From Prosopocoilus inquinatus (lineage: Eukaryota; Arthropoda; Insecta; Coleoptera; Lucanidae), in assembly GCA_036172665.1 (NCBI GenBank), contig CM069876.1:40889001-40953000 (forward strand): 64,000 bases of DNA, given 5' to 3'. Each line of letters starts with the position of its first letter. Position 1 is the stretch's first letter. Below, in pieces: positions 1 through 12,769 of this stretch. The notes beneath the pieces were generated by a model. That model saw nothing but the letters and a program-made list of their open reading frames with translations. It did not search any database and had not been told where the DNA came from. The translations under genes were made by a program, and so were the position numbers.

Positions 1-1568
1 TCTCATCTATCAGAATCATCTCGAACCCGTCTGAAATACTGAATGGGAGAAATTCTCCTTGCTGTCCACGATGCTCGTTTCCAAGTGGCTAAAACAATTA
101 ACGTTTTCGATGAAATATTGTGTGATCATCTTGTACTGGTACGTCGATTTTCAAGGATCTAGGACCAGGTGACATTGCAAATCTTGGGCGCTCCTTGTGA
201 GAAAGGAAGGGTTGTTGTATTTGTAATTAAAATAATTTGTTACAAGACGGAAAGTGGAAGCACTTCAAGGGCCTCGGTTTAAATTACAGAAGAACTTCTT
301 GGGCAATTTCTGTTGTAAGGGCAACTGTGTTGGCACCAAACGAACCGGGAGTAGGGTGTTTCTGTGAAAGAAAACTGGAAAAATGGGCGCCTTGAACTAG
401 GCAACATGATTTAAAGACGTAATTGGAAAATTTAGTTTAGGAAGCTACGAAGATTAGGACTCAAAGAAAGAAGGAGCGATTATAAAAATCCAAACAGAAC
501 GGCAAACTGGGAAAAAAGCGTTGAGAATTAAGAAAAAAAATTTTTTACTGATTGAAGACAACCGAAACTATATTGTCAAGCAGGTTCAGTGGCCCATCAG
601 AAGAAGACGCCACACCAGCCAATGGGGAACTTCAAAATTTTTTTCTTCCGAAGTGGAAGAATAAGGCATTTAGAAGAACCAGTCCATACAAAAATTGAAA
701 ACAGGTTAACAAAGTGAAGAGAAAGCTCTAAGAATTATGAAAGTTACATTTTAAAGAAGAAAGGCAACAGAAACTGTATTGTTAAGCTCGTCACCAGAAG
801 ATTTTCGCTGAGACACCAATCAACGGGGAACGTCACTCTTTTTTTTTAAAAACTGAAAGCTTTGTTAACCATTAAAATACATAAACATAGGAACTAATCA
901 TGCAAAAATGTATACGTCAAGTTCAGTTAATCGGTAGAAATGTAGATGCAACCGAAATATGGAATGGCTTAGGACAGAGCGAGGAATGAAGGAAGTGAAG
1001 ACTGTATCGAGATGATTTTTGTTACAAAATTATTCGTGGCAGAAGGTTACCTTGAAAATCCAGCGAAGGAAAATAAAAACAAACTTGAAGATACTCAAGT
1101 CAGTCAAAATGTTTTCCTGTGTTGAGTCATTTGCCTGATAAAGTTGGACTTGGGCAAGCAATTTGAAATGAAGCGTCGTCGATAATCTAAGCTTCATTTT
1201 CCTTGAAGGTAAATTAATTAAGAAAAGACACAATAACAGGAGGACGGGAAACCCTTGACTCTTGAAGGTAGCTCACGTGAAGACTAGACACGACAGAAGA
1301 AATAAGATCAATACTGTTCTGGCCAAGAAAGTAACAGACGAAGGCCGGAGAAGCCTTCATGTGAAGATCACTATCTTTGTCCCTTTTTTTCGTAAGTAGT
1401 GGTTTGAGATGTTCAATGAATTATTGTTACAGGCAATGTTTTATTTTAAACTGACGTTCACTTCTAATTTACGACGGTAATTAATTTTGATGATGTGGTT
1501 GTTGAGGTTTCTTTTAAATCGTGAAACAGAAAGGGAAGAGCATCTCATCTCAAAGAATCACATGGGAA
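1..1568. other. upstream noncoding DNA, nothing recognised
   Basis: No reading frame, RNA gene or element ends that I can support. The segment has two loosely similar A/G-rich stretches (about 440-600 and 650-840), both containing a version of an 'aagaa...ggcaacagaaactgtattgt' phrase, which suggests an old, degenerate tandem duplication. Confidence 0.4.
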
Positions 1569-2527
1569 ATCTTCTTCTTCTTCTTTGGCTAATCCCTTAT
1601 GCATTACGGAATCGGCTATATTGAGGACTTCATCCAGTTTTCCAATTTTTATTTTCTCCAGGTTTCCATTTTAGTTCACTGGATGATTGTTCCGTCTTTT
1701 GGCCTAATTCGTCAATTGTTAATTTTGTTCCATATTATTGCTTAGTCTTCCTGCTAGTCTATTTCTTTGATTCTGGTTAAATATCCACTGCGCGATCTCA
1801 GCTTATTGAAATCTTGTTCTTCTTGAGCAAATTCCTTACGTGTAACGAAATCGGCTACAGTGAAGACTTCACCCAGTTCTTCAACTTTCTTTTTTTTTCC
1901 TATTTTCCATTTTAATTCACTGACTGATTTCTCTTTTTTCTGGCCTAATTCTCCAGTTATTAAATTTGTTCCATGTTACTTCTTGGTCTTCCAACTAATC
2001 TATTTTTTGATTTTGATTAAATATTTTTTGCGCGAGATCAGCTTATTGGAATCTTCTTCTTCTTGGGCAAATGCCTTATGCATTACGAAATCAGCTATAG
2101 TGAAGACTTCACCCAGTTCTTTAACTTTCTCTTTTCAGTTTTCCATTTTAGTTCACTGACTGATTTCTCTCTAATTTGGCCTAATTCTTCAATTATTAAA
2201 TTTATTCCGTATTTTTTCTTGGTTTTCCTAGAGTAGTCTACTTCTTTGATTCTGGTTAAATATTCTTTGCGCGAGCTCAGCTTACTGGAATCTTCTTCTT
2301 CGGCTAATGCCATACGCGCTACGAAATCGGCTGTAGTGAAGACTTTCTCTTTCCTCTTTTCCTCTTTCCTCTTTTCTCCAGCTTTTTTTTATTGTAGTTC
2401 ACAGACTGAGTTCTCGCTCTTTTGGCCTAATTCGTCAATTATTAAATTTGTTCCGTGTTATATCTTTATCTGTCTACTAGTCTATTTCTTTGATTCTGTT
2501 ACTCTCTTGGCTGAAAATTTCCTGCGC
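1569..2527. repeat. tandem repeat, about 239 bp x 4
   Basis: Four consecutive units seen by anchoring on the phrase 'cggctayagtgaagactt', which recurs near 1613, 1852, 2091 and 2328 (spacings 239, 239 and 237). Each unit starts with a 'cttcttcttctt' run and contains 'ttttggcctaattc' and 'tctatttctttgattctg'. Units differ by scattered substitutions and small indels. The short open frames inside are repeated in each unit and look like by-products of the repeat. Confidence 0.9.
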
Positions 2528-4579
2528 TAGCCCATAACCATTTCAACCGTTTTCTGTTGGTAACTGGTTTTTATTTGTCAGCGTTTCTACATTTACGATG
2601 AATGCAATCGCATAATAAATTCTTTTTTTTAGTGTATTTGGATCTTTGGGTATGTGTCCTTATTGCTCGGTATTGTTTTATTTTTTTTAGTTTTATTTTC
2701 TTGTTCTGTTTAGCATTTCTGTATTCCTTTTTCCATTGTCCTATTTTTTTCTATATCGTCGAGACTTGTTAAAATACATCTTCTCCGCACCTAATATTTC
2801 GTCGGTCTCGTGGTTTATCATTATTTTAGGTTCTTTTTTTTTCAGAGGTCATTTTCACCATGCTGATTGGTTATATTATTGTACCGTATGATATTTTAAG
2901 CTTTAGATAAAGGGCGGCAATGGAAGAATGAACGCATAGTGTGAATTTACTCAAACATAAAAGGTTAGCGTAGAATTTCCAAGAACTACTTCTTTTGTTC
3001 TTATTGTAGGAGTTCCATTTCTTCTTTTACAGTCCGTACTACCAGTCTCTCGGAATATACGTATTTACTATGTTTTGCTTTTCTTGGCCATCCTGTATCT
3101 AGAATTTAAAGAGAAAACATGCGGTATTGTTTCAAGGTTTTAATGTCTTGTTTGTTTTATTGCGGTAAACGCTGTCATCGGTCTCTTGAATGGATGATGA
3201 TAGTGTAAACGATGATTTAGGTTGTTTATAGCAGTGTAATAAAAGAAAAAATAGAGATTAGAGAATAGTATAAGCTTAAAATTTCCCCGATTTTTACAAA
3301 AACTTTTATTTTCTACAATTGCTTTAGGGCGATCAACCGAAACCGTGGCGCAGCTGTTAGGTCATAGCATGTACAAAGGTATGAAGCAACTGTTGATTCA
3401 AAGTTGATCGAATAAGAAGGTCCTTTTGTATTAGTATATCAAATTTGACATTAAAAATTATATTGTGTTGTGTTGACAAGATTCAATTAGAGACGTGCTT
3501 GCTACCTAATTCGTTTACAGTATAAAAAATAACATTGATAATGAAAACGTATTAAAATTCCTGGGATCACCTAAACATTGGATTAATGTCCGCCGCATAA
3601 ATAAACATTTCGATCGCGAGATATGATGACCACACACTCTCAGTCGATATGCCGATTATATTATTACAGATATACCGCTAATCTACCGACGTCTCTCATT
3701 CTCATTGTTGCAGTCGCACTTTCATTTTAGTGTGCGCGTAACACTTACGAGGTACACGTGCTTTTTAAATCGCTCAGAGTTTTGCAAAGCTTTGCTTGTC
3801 AGTGGACTGTTTTACTTTATTTGTTAAAATTTTTTTTTTCCTCCTGCGTTGCCTTACATAATCCAGCTCCGATGAGTTAGCTTTAGGAAAAGCGTTTTGG
3901 TAAACTGTTTTCCTTGTTGTGTTTGTCTCGTCCTGTTCCGGTAAGTACTGTCGAGAGTTGCTTTTACGACATGAAAACTCAGCCGCCGGAATCGATAGGT
4001 CTGTATTGATTTATTTTGCGCTTATTAATTAACAAACGACCCGCGTATAAGTTTGTTGGGACTCATTTTATTAGTTGAACCTTGCGGTAATAATGGAACT
4101 ACTCGACGTCTTCATCTATTGTGTAAATTCTTTGGTTTATTTTTAACTTTCGCTTATTTTTAGCTGGCGCAACAGACTTGTATGTAATTTTTGTACGGAG
4201 CACAAAAATTTTGTACCGGAATATTTTTTTGTTGTCATGAATTACATTTCGAAGCAATTTACGCACCTTATCACTGCGAAATACGTTCTCCTATCGGTGA
4301 TTGTTTTCAAACAGTAAATTTTATCTTATTTATAACCATATCGAGTGGCAGAGTTTAGATGGAATTTATTTATTGTTGAAAGTTTATTTTTAAATTGAAG
4401 ATAAATAAATTATGTGCATCCTTTGCATTTTAATGCATTAACTAGCAGATAAATAAATTATACGCATCGTTTACATTTTAATGAGTAGAAGGGTTATTAA
4501 AATCGGCACACCCTGTATGTCATGAAAATGGTGAAAGCTGTAGTAATACATTTATTTTGAAGCACTTTGATTTCAACAC
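2528..4579. other. noncoding DNA with one good splice-donor sequence
   Basis: No coding gene seen. At 3940/3941 a GC-richer stretch ends in 'cctgttccg|gtaagtactg', an excellent donor consensus. The 200 bases before it are less T-rich than the surroundings and could be an untranslated first exon on the plus strand. This is inference only, because no transcription start or partner acceptor can be fixed. Confidence 0.2.
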
Positions 4580-4760
4580 CACAGAAAAATGTACAAACAT
4601 TTAAATAGTGTAAATAAACTATTTAGAAAAATGTACAGACATTTAAATAGTGAAAATACATTATTTAAAAAAATGTACAAACTTTTAAATAGTGCATTAC
4701 ACTATTTAAATATTTGTATAGTGTATTTACACTATTTAAATGTTTGTACATTTTTCTGTG
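4580..4760. mobile_element. foldback element with 36-bp perfect inverted repeats
   Basis: Bases 4580-4615 and 4725-4760 are exact reverse complements over 36 bp, starting 'cacagaaaaatgtacaaaca' on the left. The interior repeats the same words: 'atttaaatagtg' occurs several times in direct orientation and its complement once more. The whole 181-bp segment can therefore fold on itself in several registers. It is MITE- or foldback-like, with no coding capacity and no clear target duplication. Confidence 0.75.
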
Positions 4761-5071
4761 CTGTACTTTATAATTAAAATTCTATAGAGTTTACACGTTT
4801 AAATTTCCTAGATTTCTTAAGCAAGAATTTTAATTTCCAGTTCTCTTAAGATAACTTGGAAATCGAGCTATTATCCGTTGCAATACTAATTAAAATTAAA
4901 AAAATTAAAATTAATTGCAAGAAGTCAGTTTTGATTGTAGTTGAACCTCCTGAGCATCCCCTGTACTGCTGTTTCGGTCTTAATTGGGCCCCCTTCAGCA
5001 AGGGAGTAATTGAAGAACTTCAACTGCAATCGAACGAATCTGTCCGGGTTATCTCGAAATCGAATGAAAAT

Positions 5072-5185
5072 GTTTAGGCACGTCATCTTGCGGCCAATTT
5101 CTTAAAATTTAAAATTGTCTGAGTATGACAGGTAGAAACCAGTTTTTCAGGTTGAAAAATTGGCCGCAAGGTGACGTGCCTAAAC
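5072..5185. mobile_element. MITE-like hairpin with 29-bp arms
   Basis: Arms 5072-5100 and 5157-5185 are reverse complements with one mismatch; the left arm begins 'gtttaggcacgtcatcttgc'. Diverged versions of the same arm occur at 11793 and 12278 inside the T-rich block, so the motif belongs to a repeated family. Confidence 0.65.
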
Positions 5186-7479
5186 TGTTTATTAATTTTT
5201 TTTACATATATGAGTGATTCCAAAAATTGCGCGAAATTTTCGACATTTTGATACTGTCTGAAGTATTTAAGAATAACGTACTGGAGAGTTTATTCGCCAT
5301 TTTGGAACACTACGTTCGTCAGGAAACGCCATCTATGATATAATATCAAAATCAGTTTAATGCTTTTGATTTGTGGACTTTTCTAAAGTTTTAATTTTCG
5401 TTCAATGCAAGTACTATATCCACTTTATCCCTTAGCAAATAGAAGAGGTTAGAACTAATTTTATAAATGATTATTATTTACTGAAAACAAAAAAAAGAAA
5501 CGTTTTAAAATGCAGCTTTGGAAAGAAACATTTCTATTAAAAAATGAAACTGTTTTTCCCTTTGATTGATTTAATTTGTTTCGCGTAAAATACAATCAGC
5601 TCGAGTAATAAACAAGTAGAAAAGAAATTCGAAAGAAATTTAAAAAGAGCTGAAAAAGTAAATACCGGCAACAATACAAAAAAAATAATGGTTTGATCAC
5701 GTCTGTACTGATTCGTGGCAAACACGAAATCAAAAGAGCGAGCTAAAGAAACCAGAGAAATTTTATTGGAGATTAATCGTAATAAATTTAAGAGGTAGTA
5801 AAATAGTGTGAAATGAAAAGGAACGATGAAAACGAATTGGAAATTTCTAAAAAAGAAATACACGAGGACGATAAAAGAAATGAAAAGAATATACTTGCAA
5901 ACTATAATATGACAAAAGCAGAAAAAAAATCAACAAAAGAAAAAAGAAGAAACATTCTTACTCAAAAGAAGAAATGAACAGCATAAGTATAACACGGGGT
6001 TCCCACTTGCCACGAAGACCTGAAAAATCGGGAAAAGTCAGGGAACTGAGAAAGGGTTCATAATATCAGGGAAAATGTTTCTATTAGCAATCATCTTATA
6101 GATTCTTACTTATTTATTTTTTGTTTAGTGTTAATTATTCTTAATTCTGAAGGTAATTTAATTTTAATAATCTTCCGCGTTAATGCAATTTTTTTTTCTT
6201 ACAATTAGTAAAAAAAAACAATAATAAATCCTTTTGTATATTGAAAAATTAGAAAAATGACAAAATATCAATGATTCCCGAAGAAGTTTATCACTACAGG
6301 CATTTACACAAACAAATATTTAATAAATTAAAAGGGGGGGGGGCAAAATTCGTATAGTCAAAGTGAACAAATTTTGTGTAGAAATAAAAAGACCATGTGA
6401 ATTTTGCTCCCCTTTTATTTATTAAATTAATTACACTTTAATTTCCGTCAGAGAATAAAATATTTCAGAAATGATTGAGCTATATGATGCAAGTGCAAGA
6501 AACAAGAAAGGCAAAGAAAAAAATACGTGAAAGTCAAATTAAGTTAAGTACGTGAAGGAAATACCGTTTAGAATATCTGGGCTTTTTGAAAAAGAAAAGA
6601 CTTCATTCAAAAAAAAAGAAGAAAGTATTAATTAAAAACTTTCTCAACAGTAACTAAGACGACGCTTCTAGATGCCATTTTTTTCAAAAAAAAATGGTCA
6701 CAATCAAATGATTGTTTTCACATCTCTGGATAAACATAAAACTCTTTTGCTTCATTGCATGTAGTTTATGTTGAGAACATTCATTTTTTTCTATTTTTAT
6801 GTCTTCTAATAGCCTGTTGGAGGGCAAGGCGTTGGCTGTTTTTCTTCGCTTCTCAAGGCTAAAGAATACGACAAAAAATGTAAGGAATCAACTCATTTTT
6901 ATAATTCTGTTAGACTTAAGTCTCTCTTCTTGATTTCTTCCGTCTCCATCTAGTTTTGTCCAAGGCCATCCAATTTGTTAAAAGACCTGCCTGTCTTTGC
7001 TTCTGGCCATTATCTCCTGAGAAAAAGAAAACAACAAAATAAAATTTGAAACAGTAAAAAAATAATTTGAATTCATCGCACTTTCAGATTATTTTCATCT
7101 TATTCTAATCTCAAGTACTAACAAAGGATGGAGATATTTTGAATAGACAATTTGGGAGGTATCTATACCAGAAAAACTGCAATGACAAAAACCAACGTCG
7201 AACAGAACAAAAAAAAGCGATGAGTAATGATCAAGGGAATGATGCAACGCGATGGAGAAGACGAAGTTTACGATTAAAAATCAAATCAAGAAAGATATGG
7301 AAGCCATAAATTGTGAGGATTACAAATTTACGGAAGGAAAGGAACGATGAATGAAAAACGAAAGTAATAGCTAAAAAACACATGCAAGGAAGATAAAAGC
7401 CAACGACAGGCTAAAAAAAGGACGAAATAGGAAGCAAGGAAGAAAATCGTAGCCTTTGAAGTCGACGAGATAATTCGAG
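5186..7479. other. noncoding DNA with short inverted-repeat relics
   Basis: No gene recognised. Near 6000-6050 the phrases 'ggggttcccacttgcc' and 'gggaaaagtcagggaact' resemble the terminal sequence of a common animal hAT-type repeat, but only one end is seen. Bases 6316-6351 and 6399-6429 form an AT-rich inverted repeat around a G10 run (6334-6343). Confidence 0.35.
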
Positions 7480-8060
7480 TCTCTTCCCTGTTTTTATTCA
7501 AAGTTACCTTCATTTTTCTATTGATTTTATAGAATATTAAGGTACTTCTTAAAAAAGATAAAGGAACGAGCAACATGATACTCTCAACAACAAAAAGAAA
7601 CAATGGGTTTCGACCAAGAAAAAGATGATGTAATGTGACTGTGGAAGATTGAGGAAGCCAAAACTTTTTAACCTTCACGTTCTTCCCTCTTTTGATTCAA
7701 AGTTTGCCTTTCTATTGATTTTGTGAAAGAGGAAGGTGCTTATCAAAAGAGATAAAGGCATAACCAACAACACTCACGATAACCAAAAAAATAAAATAAT
7801 AGTTTTGGACCAAGGAAAAGATGATGTAATGTGCGGTGGTAGATTTGAGGAAGCAAAAACTTTTTAACTTTCAGATTCTTCCCTCTTTTTATTTAAAGTT
7901 TACCTTCATTTTTCTATTGATTTTATAGAAGAGTAAGGTCCTTCTTAAGAGAGATAAAGCGATAGCCAACGACGCTTCCAACAACAAAAAGAAAAACAGT
8001 GGGTTTCGACCAAGGAAAAGATGATGTAATGTGGCAATGGAAAATTTGAGGAAGCCAAAA
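7480..8060. repeat. tandem repeat, about 198 bp x 3
   Basis: The phrase 'gatgatgtaatgtg' recurs at 7624, 7820 and 8020, each followed by 'gaggaagc' and 'ttcttccctctttt' and then 'tctattgatttt'. Units are diverged by substitutions and small indels. No coding signal. Confidence 0.85.
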
Positions 8061-8279
8061 CTCAAAGAGTGGATGAAAAGGAAGGAATAGAAGACATATA
8101 GTAAAAAAAATGAGAGAGAAATAGAATTATAAAAATAATTGTTTCAATGCGCAAGAAAGAGTTGAGTCACGAGCAAGAAGATTTATAGAAGCCAAGGGTC
8201 TAAGATGCAGTTGGAAAGGAATGAAAGCTCATCAGCAACTCTTACTATTTAATCTTCATATTTCTTCCTTTTTCTTTTT

Positions 8280-8475
8280 AACTCTGATTTAACGTTCAAT
8301 TTTCTCTTGCCTTAAAAAGTGAATCCCCTTTATTCAAAAGGTCAGATGACTCTGACCTTCAGTTTTATTTTTCTGTTGCCTTAAGAAGTGAATCCTCTTT
8401 ACTCAAATGGTCAGATAACTCTGACCTTTATTTTCATCTTAAAAAGCGGATCCCCTTTACTCAAACGGTAGAATA
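8280..8475. repeat. tandem repeat, about 75 bp x 3
   Basis: Three units, each with a variant of 'cttaaaaagtgaatcccctt' followed by 'actcaaaaggtcagatgact'. The first two also carry 'tctgacctt'. The third unit is shortened. Confidence 0.75.
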
Positions 8476-8515
8476 GGACAACCCCGAATTTATTGGAACT
8501 TATTTGCTTTTTTGC

Positions 8516-8601
8516 CTTCTTCTTTAGCTCGACGCTCCAATTTATAACTTTGGACAGTCTTCTTCTTTAGCTCCATGCTCCAATTTATAACTTTGGACAT
8601 T
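8516..8601. repeat. tandem repeat, 43 bp x 2
   Basis: Two adjacent 43-bp units starting 'cttcttctttagctc' at 8516 and 8559, both ending 'aatttataactttggaca'. They are nearly identical, with changes only in the middle. Confidence 0.85.
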
Positions 8602-9901
8602 TTTTTTAATGGAACGATGATGTTTTTTCTTCTCATTGATAAATCGATGATTCGTCCACTTTTGAAGCTCGACAAAAATTTCCAGCGTATCGTAGACGAA
8701 CGAGATGAGCGATAAAAACAAATGCGGCCCTTGAAACCTCACGAAAGGTGAAGATGAGATGCAGATAAGGATGATTGAGGTGACGGGGCCTTATCTCCGA
8801 AACGCACGGTAATTCGCATTTTAATTTTCCGCCGTTCATTATTATTCGGCACGTGCCCTCATCAGAGACAACAACAGCCCGAGAAAACATTGCTTTCTAT
8901 TTTAATGATGACATTCAGGAGTACCCCTTGAATATTTATTGTTTTAAATTAAACAACTCGAAATTACGCGAAATATTATATCATATCACCACCGTATATC
9001 GATCGATCTTTTTTTAATGTTTACGTGTCATGGATCTCCTGTCTTGATATCAATGACTTCGAGATGCCAGCAAAGATAAATATAATTATTACAAAATGAT
9101 GTTATGCTACATCTGATTGAATTGATAGGTAGAATATTTTTCGTTCTTGGAATTTTTGGTTTTGGATTTAGAAGTATTTTGCGAAATGTGTTGCAATATT
9201 TTGATTTGGAATTCCACCACGGTTGCAATGCGTATCAATGGACGTGCGAAACTGTTGACTTTATTAATCAGGTTATTGCTTCTTGCCGCGCGCAAACAAT
9301 TTGAAATTTATTTCTATTTGCTTTAATTACAAAGTCGGTTTAATCTGTTTCGCAGAGACCGATTAATAGCGGGCCTTCATGTTTGCTTTATTTCACTATA
9401 AAGCCAGTCTTCGCGATTGTGAACGCAGTCGAAACTCTGATAACGTTACTATCGGTAACGTGTGAGTGGGTGAGCTCGTTTCATAAAAAAAACAATTTAT
9501 GAAATGCCTTAATTGTGATAGTGTGTGAAAAGTTCGCAATCGGTACGTATAGTTATGAAAAAGCTAATTTCAAAGATTAAGAGTCCTTCAGATATCTCGT
9601 CGGACAACTCAACAACAAATATCTCAGCGAACTCTTTTTTTAAAGATTCAGTAAAGAAGAGTTTGATACTTCATGATTGAAATATAATGGTTCTTCATTA
9701 TGTCTTGCATGTATTACCCTAAGTTTTGTAGAAGATTTAATTCATTTTGAATCCCCTTCCAGCCAATATTTTAGAAAACTTATTATAATTACAATATTTT
9801 CTTACTTTTAAAAAGTTTATTAATTTTTTTTCCTAAATATTACTTACCTATTTTTGCAAAAATTAACTTCCACGTTGCAAAAAATAAACAATAACGAAAA
9901 A
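8602..9901. other. noncoding DNA; two GC-richer islands
   Basis: Bases about 8640-8890 and 9370-9480 are less AT-biased than their surroundings and free of simple repeats, so they are possible regulatory or untranslated sequence. The second island contains 'gcagtcgaaactctg' and ends in 'atcggtaacgtgtgag', a passable splice donor. No open frame there is convincing. Confidence 0.2.
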
Positions 9902-10081
9902 TAAGGCTTGGCACAGATCAGCCGATTGCAATCGGCTCTCTCAAATCTGTATCCGAACACAGATTATAAAATCGGCCAATTTTACATTACATTGCACTCT
10001 TCTACATGTAATCTCGTAGCCATTTACTATTACCCGATTTTTGAATTAGCCGATTCGATCGTTCATGTGGGCCTAGCCTTA
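9902..10081. mobile_element. MITE with TAAGGCT-type termini
   Basis: The element begins 'taaggcttggcacagatc' and ends in the near reverse complement '...gggcctagcctta'. 'Atcggc' motifs in both halves also pair. The TA dinucleotide at each end fits a TA target duplication. Length is 180 bp and there is no coding capacity. Confidence 0.55.
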
Positions 10082-11169
10082 CTTAACCTTTTTTTTTTTT
10101 TTTGAGGGGCGCGTATCAGATACCTATTATACAAGTGGGAACGTAGATGTTATCAGTTTTTCTCGTATCGAACGAGATAGATGTAATCCGATAAGTTGAA
10201 GCTTCCCTTGGTGGAGATAAAAACTGTCTGAATAATTTTGAGGCTTCAAATTAATTACCGTGATCTGCGATACATGCGATAATCTGACTGCGATTAAAGT
10301 CCAAGATGAATTGAAATCACATGCAATTACCAGCCGGTTTTATTTTCTGTATTGAAACTGTTATTTAATCTATAATTAACTTTTTTTTTGGAGCTAGTTC
10401 GATTACTAAAGAAAAAAATACAAAAAAAACTAGATAATTTAATGAATGTGTTATTAAGAAATAATTTTTCTATCGGCTTCGTTATTTTAAATATAATTAG
10501 TTTGCATGTTTTCTTCTTTTCATTTAAAAGTTATTTCAATTCTTAATTTAATTATGTAGTATTATTATTATTTTTTTTTGTAGTTTGCACTTTTAATATT
10601 TTTATCATATTTTATTTCATTCTTAGTAGTAAAAGCCTACCCAGAAACAAAATCTTTCGATTATTTTTTTTTATTTCGAAACAATAGGTTCGTCATAATG
10701 TGATTTAAATTAATTTTTTGTGCAACCCAGCCTACACGTGCAATAATAAAAAAATATATTTTTTTTTTTTCATAATTTAATTAAATACTTCATCATAGTT
10801 ATTTCTTCTTTGTGTCTTACAGGTCACCCAAGACGAAAGCTATTAATTAATTAAATTTCTTTTATTTCTAATTCGTTGTAGCAATTAAATTTTACACTTT
10901 AATAAGTTAATCCCTTAAGGCTGGATTGCATAAAAGATTTAAACCGTTTAAGTTTCAACGTGACATAATGTTCTGTATCTGCGTCATAATGTGTGTCACA
11001 TTCTAACTTAAGCTGAAATTTAATCCTGGGTTAAATATCTCATGCCACCCTGCCTAAGTGTAAAAAGAAAAAATAACGTTAAAAAAATCATAATTTCCAA
11101 GTACAGTGCAAACTCGATGATCTTATTGTGTCGGATTATCACAGAATGATTTAAGAATTTTATTTAATC
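10082..11169. other. AT-rich noncoding DNA with a decayed inverted repeat
   Basis: Mostly A/T runs. Bases 10918-11055 look like an old palindromic MITE: 'ggctggattgcataaaagat' at the left pairs imperfectly with the right end '...catgccaccctgcc', with a 'tgacataatg/tgtgtcacatt' core. No gene seen. Confidence 0.3.
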
Positions 11170-12625
11170 CACAGGTTTCCAACCTTTTTTTTAGGTTGGG
11201 AGGGAAAATAAAAATTTCCGTCGACCCCCTTTCAAATTTAATCAATATTATTTGTAAAACAATTAGGTATAGGTATACTAATAATAATTGTGAGTTTTCT
11301 TTCCAAAACTTTCTATTTCCCAAAATAATTGTATACAGTAAATTTAAGTGAAAAACATTTAATTGATTTTTGCCGCTACAGCCATGGACAGATTTTTGTT
11401 GTTTCTGAAAAATTAGCTTTTGGGAAATAGTGAGTTATGGACAAGAAGCTCACAATTGTTAAATTTAAATTTTATTAAATTGTGATGATCTATATTTTAT
11501 TTCCTTTTATTAATTTATTTTTTAGTCATAAACCGATCATCTTTTCTCGTTTCTTGATTCGATTTGACTTTAATTTATATTGGAATTATCAGTTGAATTG
11601 TCTTATTTTTTTTCTTTTGGTCACCATTTCAGTTGAAATTTCTTCTTTCATTCATTATCGTCTTTTGTTTTCTTTTAAACTCCTCATTTAACTTTATTTA
11701 ATTTTTAATATAATCAATTGATCGACCGTTGTCTTTTCTTTTAGTCGATTTCATTTGTCTTGTTTTTATTTTTTATCCATCAATTTATCTGCAGTTTAGA
11801 CACGTCATCTTGTGACCAATTTTTGATTTAATTTTTGCAGACCAATTTACCATCTTTTGTTTTCGTTTTTTTCTTTTTTTTTTCTGGAGTTTAGTTGATT
11901 TTGTTTTTTTATTTTTCAATTATTGATTGATCGTCTTTTGCTTTTCTTCTTTCGTTCGATTTGAGTTTAATTTTATTTTACATTTTCATCTTATCGATTG
12001 ATTGCCGTTAGTTTTCTCGTTTTTTTTTTGATTTGCTTTGTATTAATTTTTTTCTTAATCGTTGATGGGTCGTCCTTTTTCAGATGGATTCTCTTGTTTT
12101 TTTTTGCTTTTGTCACCGTTTCTTGTTTCATTCATTAATCACCGATCGTCTTTTGTTTTCTTTTAAATTCCTTATTTAATTTTTAATACGTGTAATCAAT
12201 TGATCAACTGTTGTTTTTACTTTCAATCGATTTCATTTGTTTTGCTTTTATTTTGTTAACTAATAATTTATCTACAGTTTAAGCATGTCGCCTTGTAGCC
12301 AATTTTTGACTTAATTTTTTGCGTATCATCTTTTGTTTCTGTTTTTTTTTCTTTTGAATTCTAATTGACATGATTTTATTTTTAATTATTGTTTGATCGT
12401 CTTTTGTTTTTTTTTTCTTTTACTCAATTTTCTTTTACATTTTTTTCTCAGATTTTATTTTTTATTGATCGTCGATTGATCATCCTTTTTATTTAATATT
12501 TGCAGTTTAATTTTTGGATTAGGATAAAATTCGTCTGTTTTTAAATCGATTTGAAATTTTTGAGGTGTGATAAAATTCGTCAATTTTTAAATCAATTTGA
12601 AAATTAAAAAAAAAATTAAATTAAA
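11170..12625. repeat. T-rich block with a 480-bp tandem duplication
   Basis: Starts with 'caggtttccaacc' and 'cgaccccctttcaaattt', which resemble the terminal part of a hAT-like repeat and match 27866-27930. It is followed by about 1.1 kb of very T-rich sequence. Within it, 'caattgatcgaccgttgt' (11716) and 'caattgatcaactgttgt' (about 12197) mark two units about 480 bp apart. Each unit holds 'cgtcttttgttttc' and a decayed copy of the 5072 arm (11793, 12278). A 56-bp duplication occurs at 12527-12610. No coding signal. Confidence 0.65.
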
Positions 12626-12769
12626 AATTATTTTTCTAATATTTTGTGGCAAATACTTTGTTTAAAAAAATGAAGTGAATGGGAAATTTCTCAGTTTCTC
12701 AGTGGCTGTTTCTTTTTAATTTCTTATATAATTCTGTTGTTAGTTGGTTGAAGTTTGACTTGACTTGAT
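12626..12769. other. short AT-rich gap
   Basis: Nothing recognised between the T-rich block and the reverse-transcriptase relic. Confidence 0.3.

Noticed and set aside
1860..2530. Several 70-100 codon open frames on both strands
   Set aside because: They recur in register with the 239-bp tandem units and are rich in Phe/Ser from TTC repeats; no domain.
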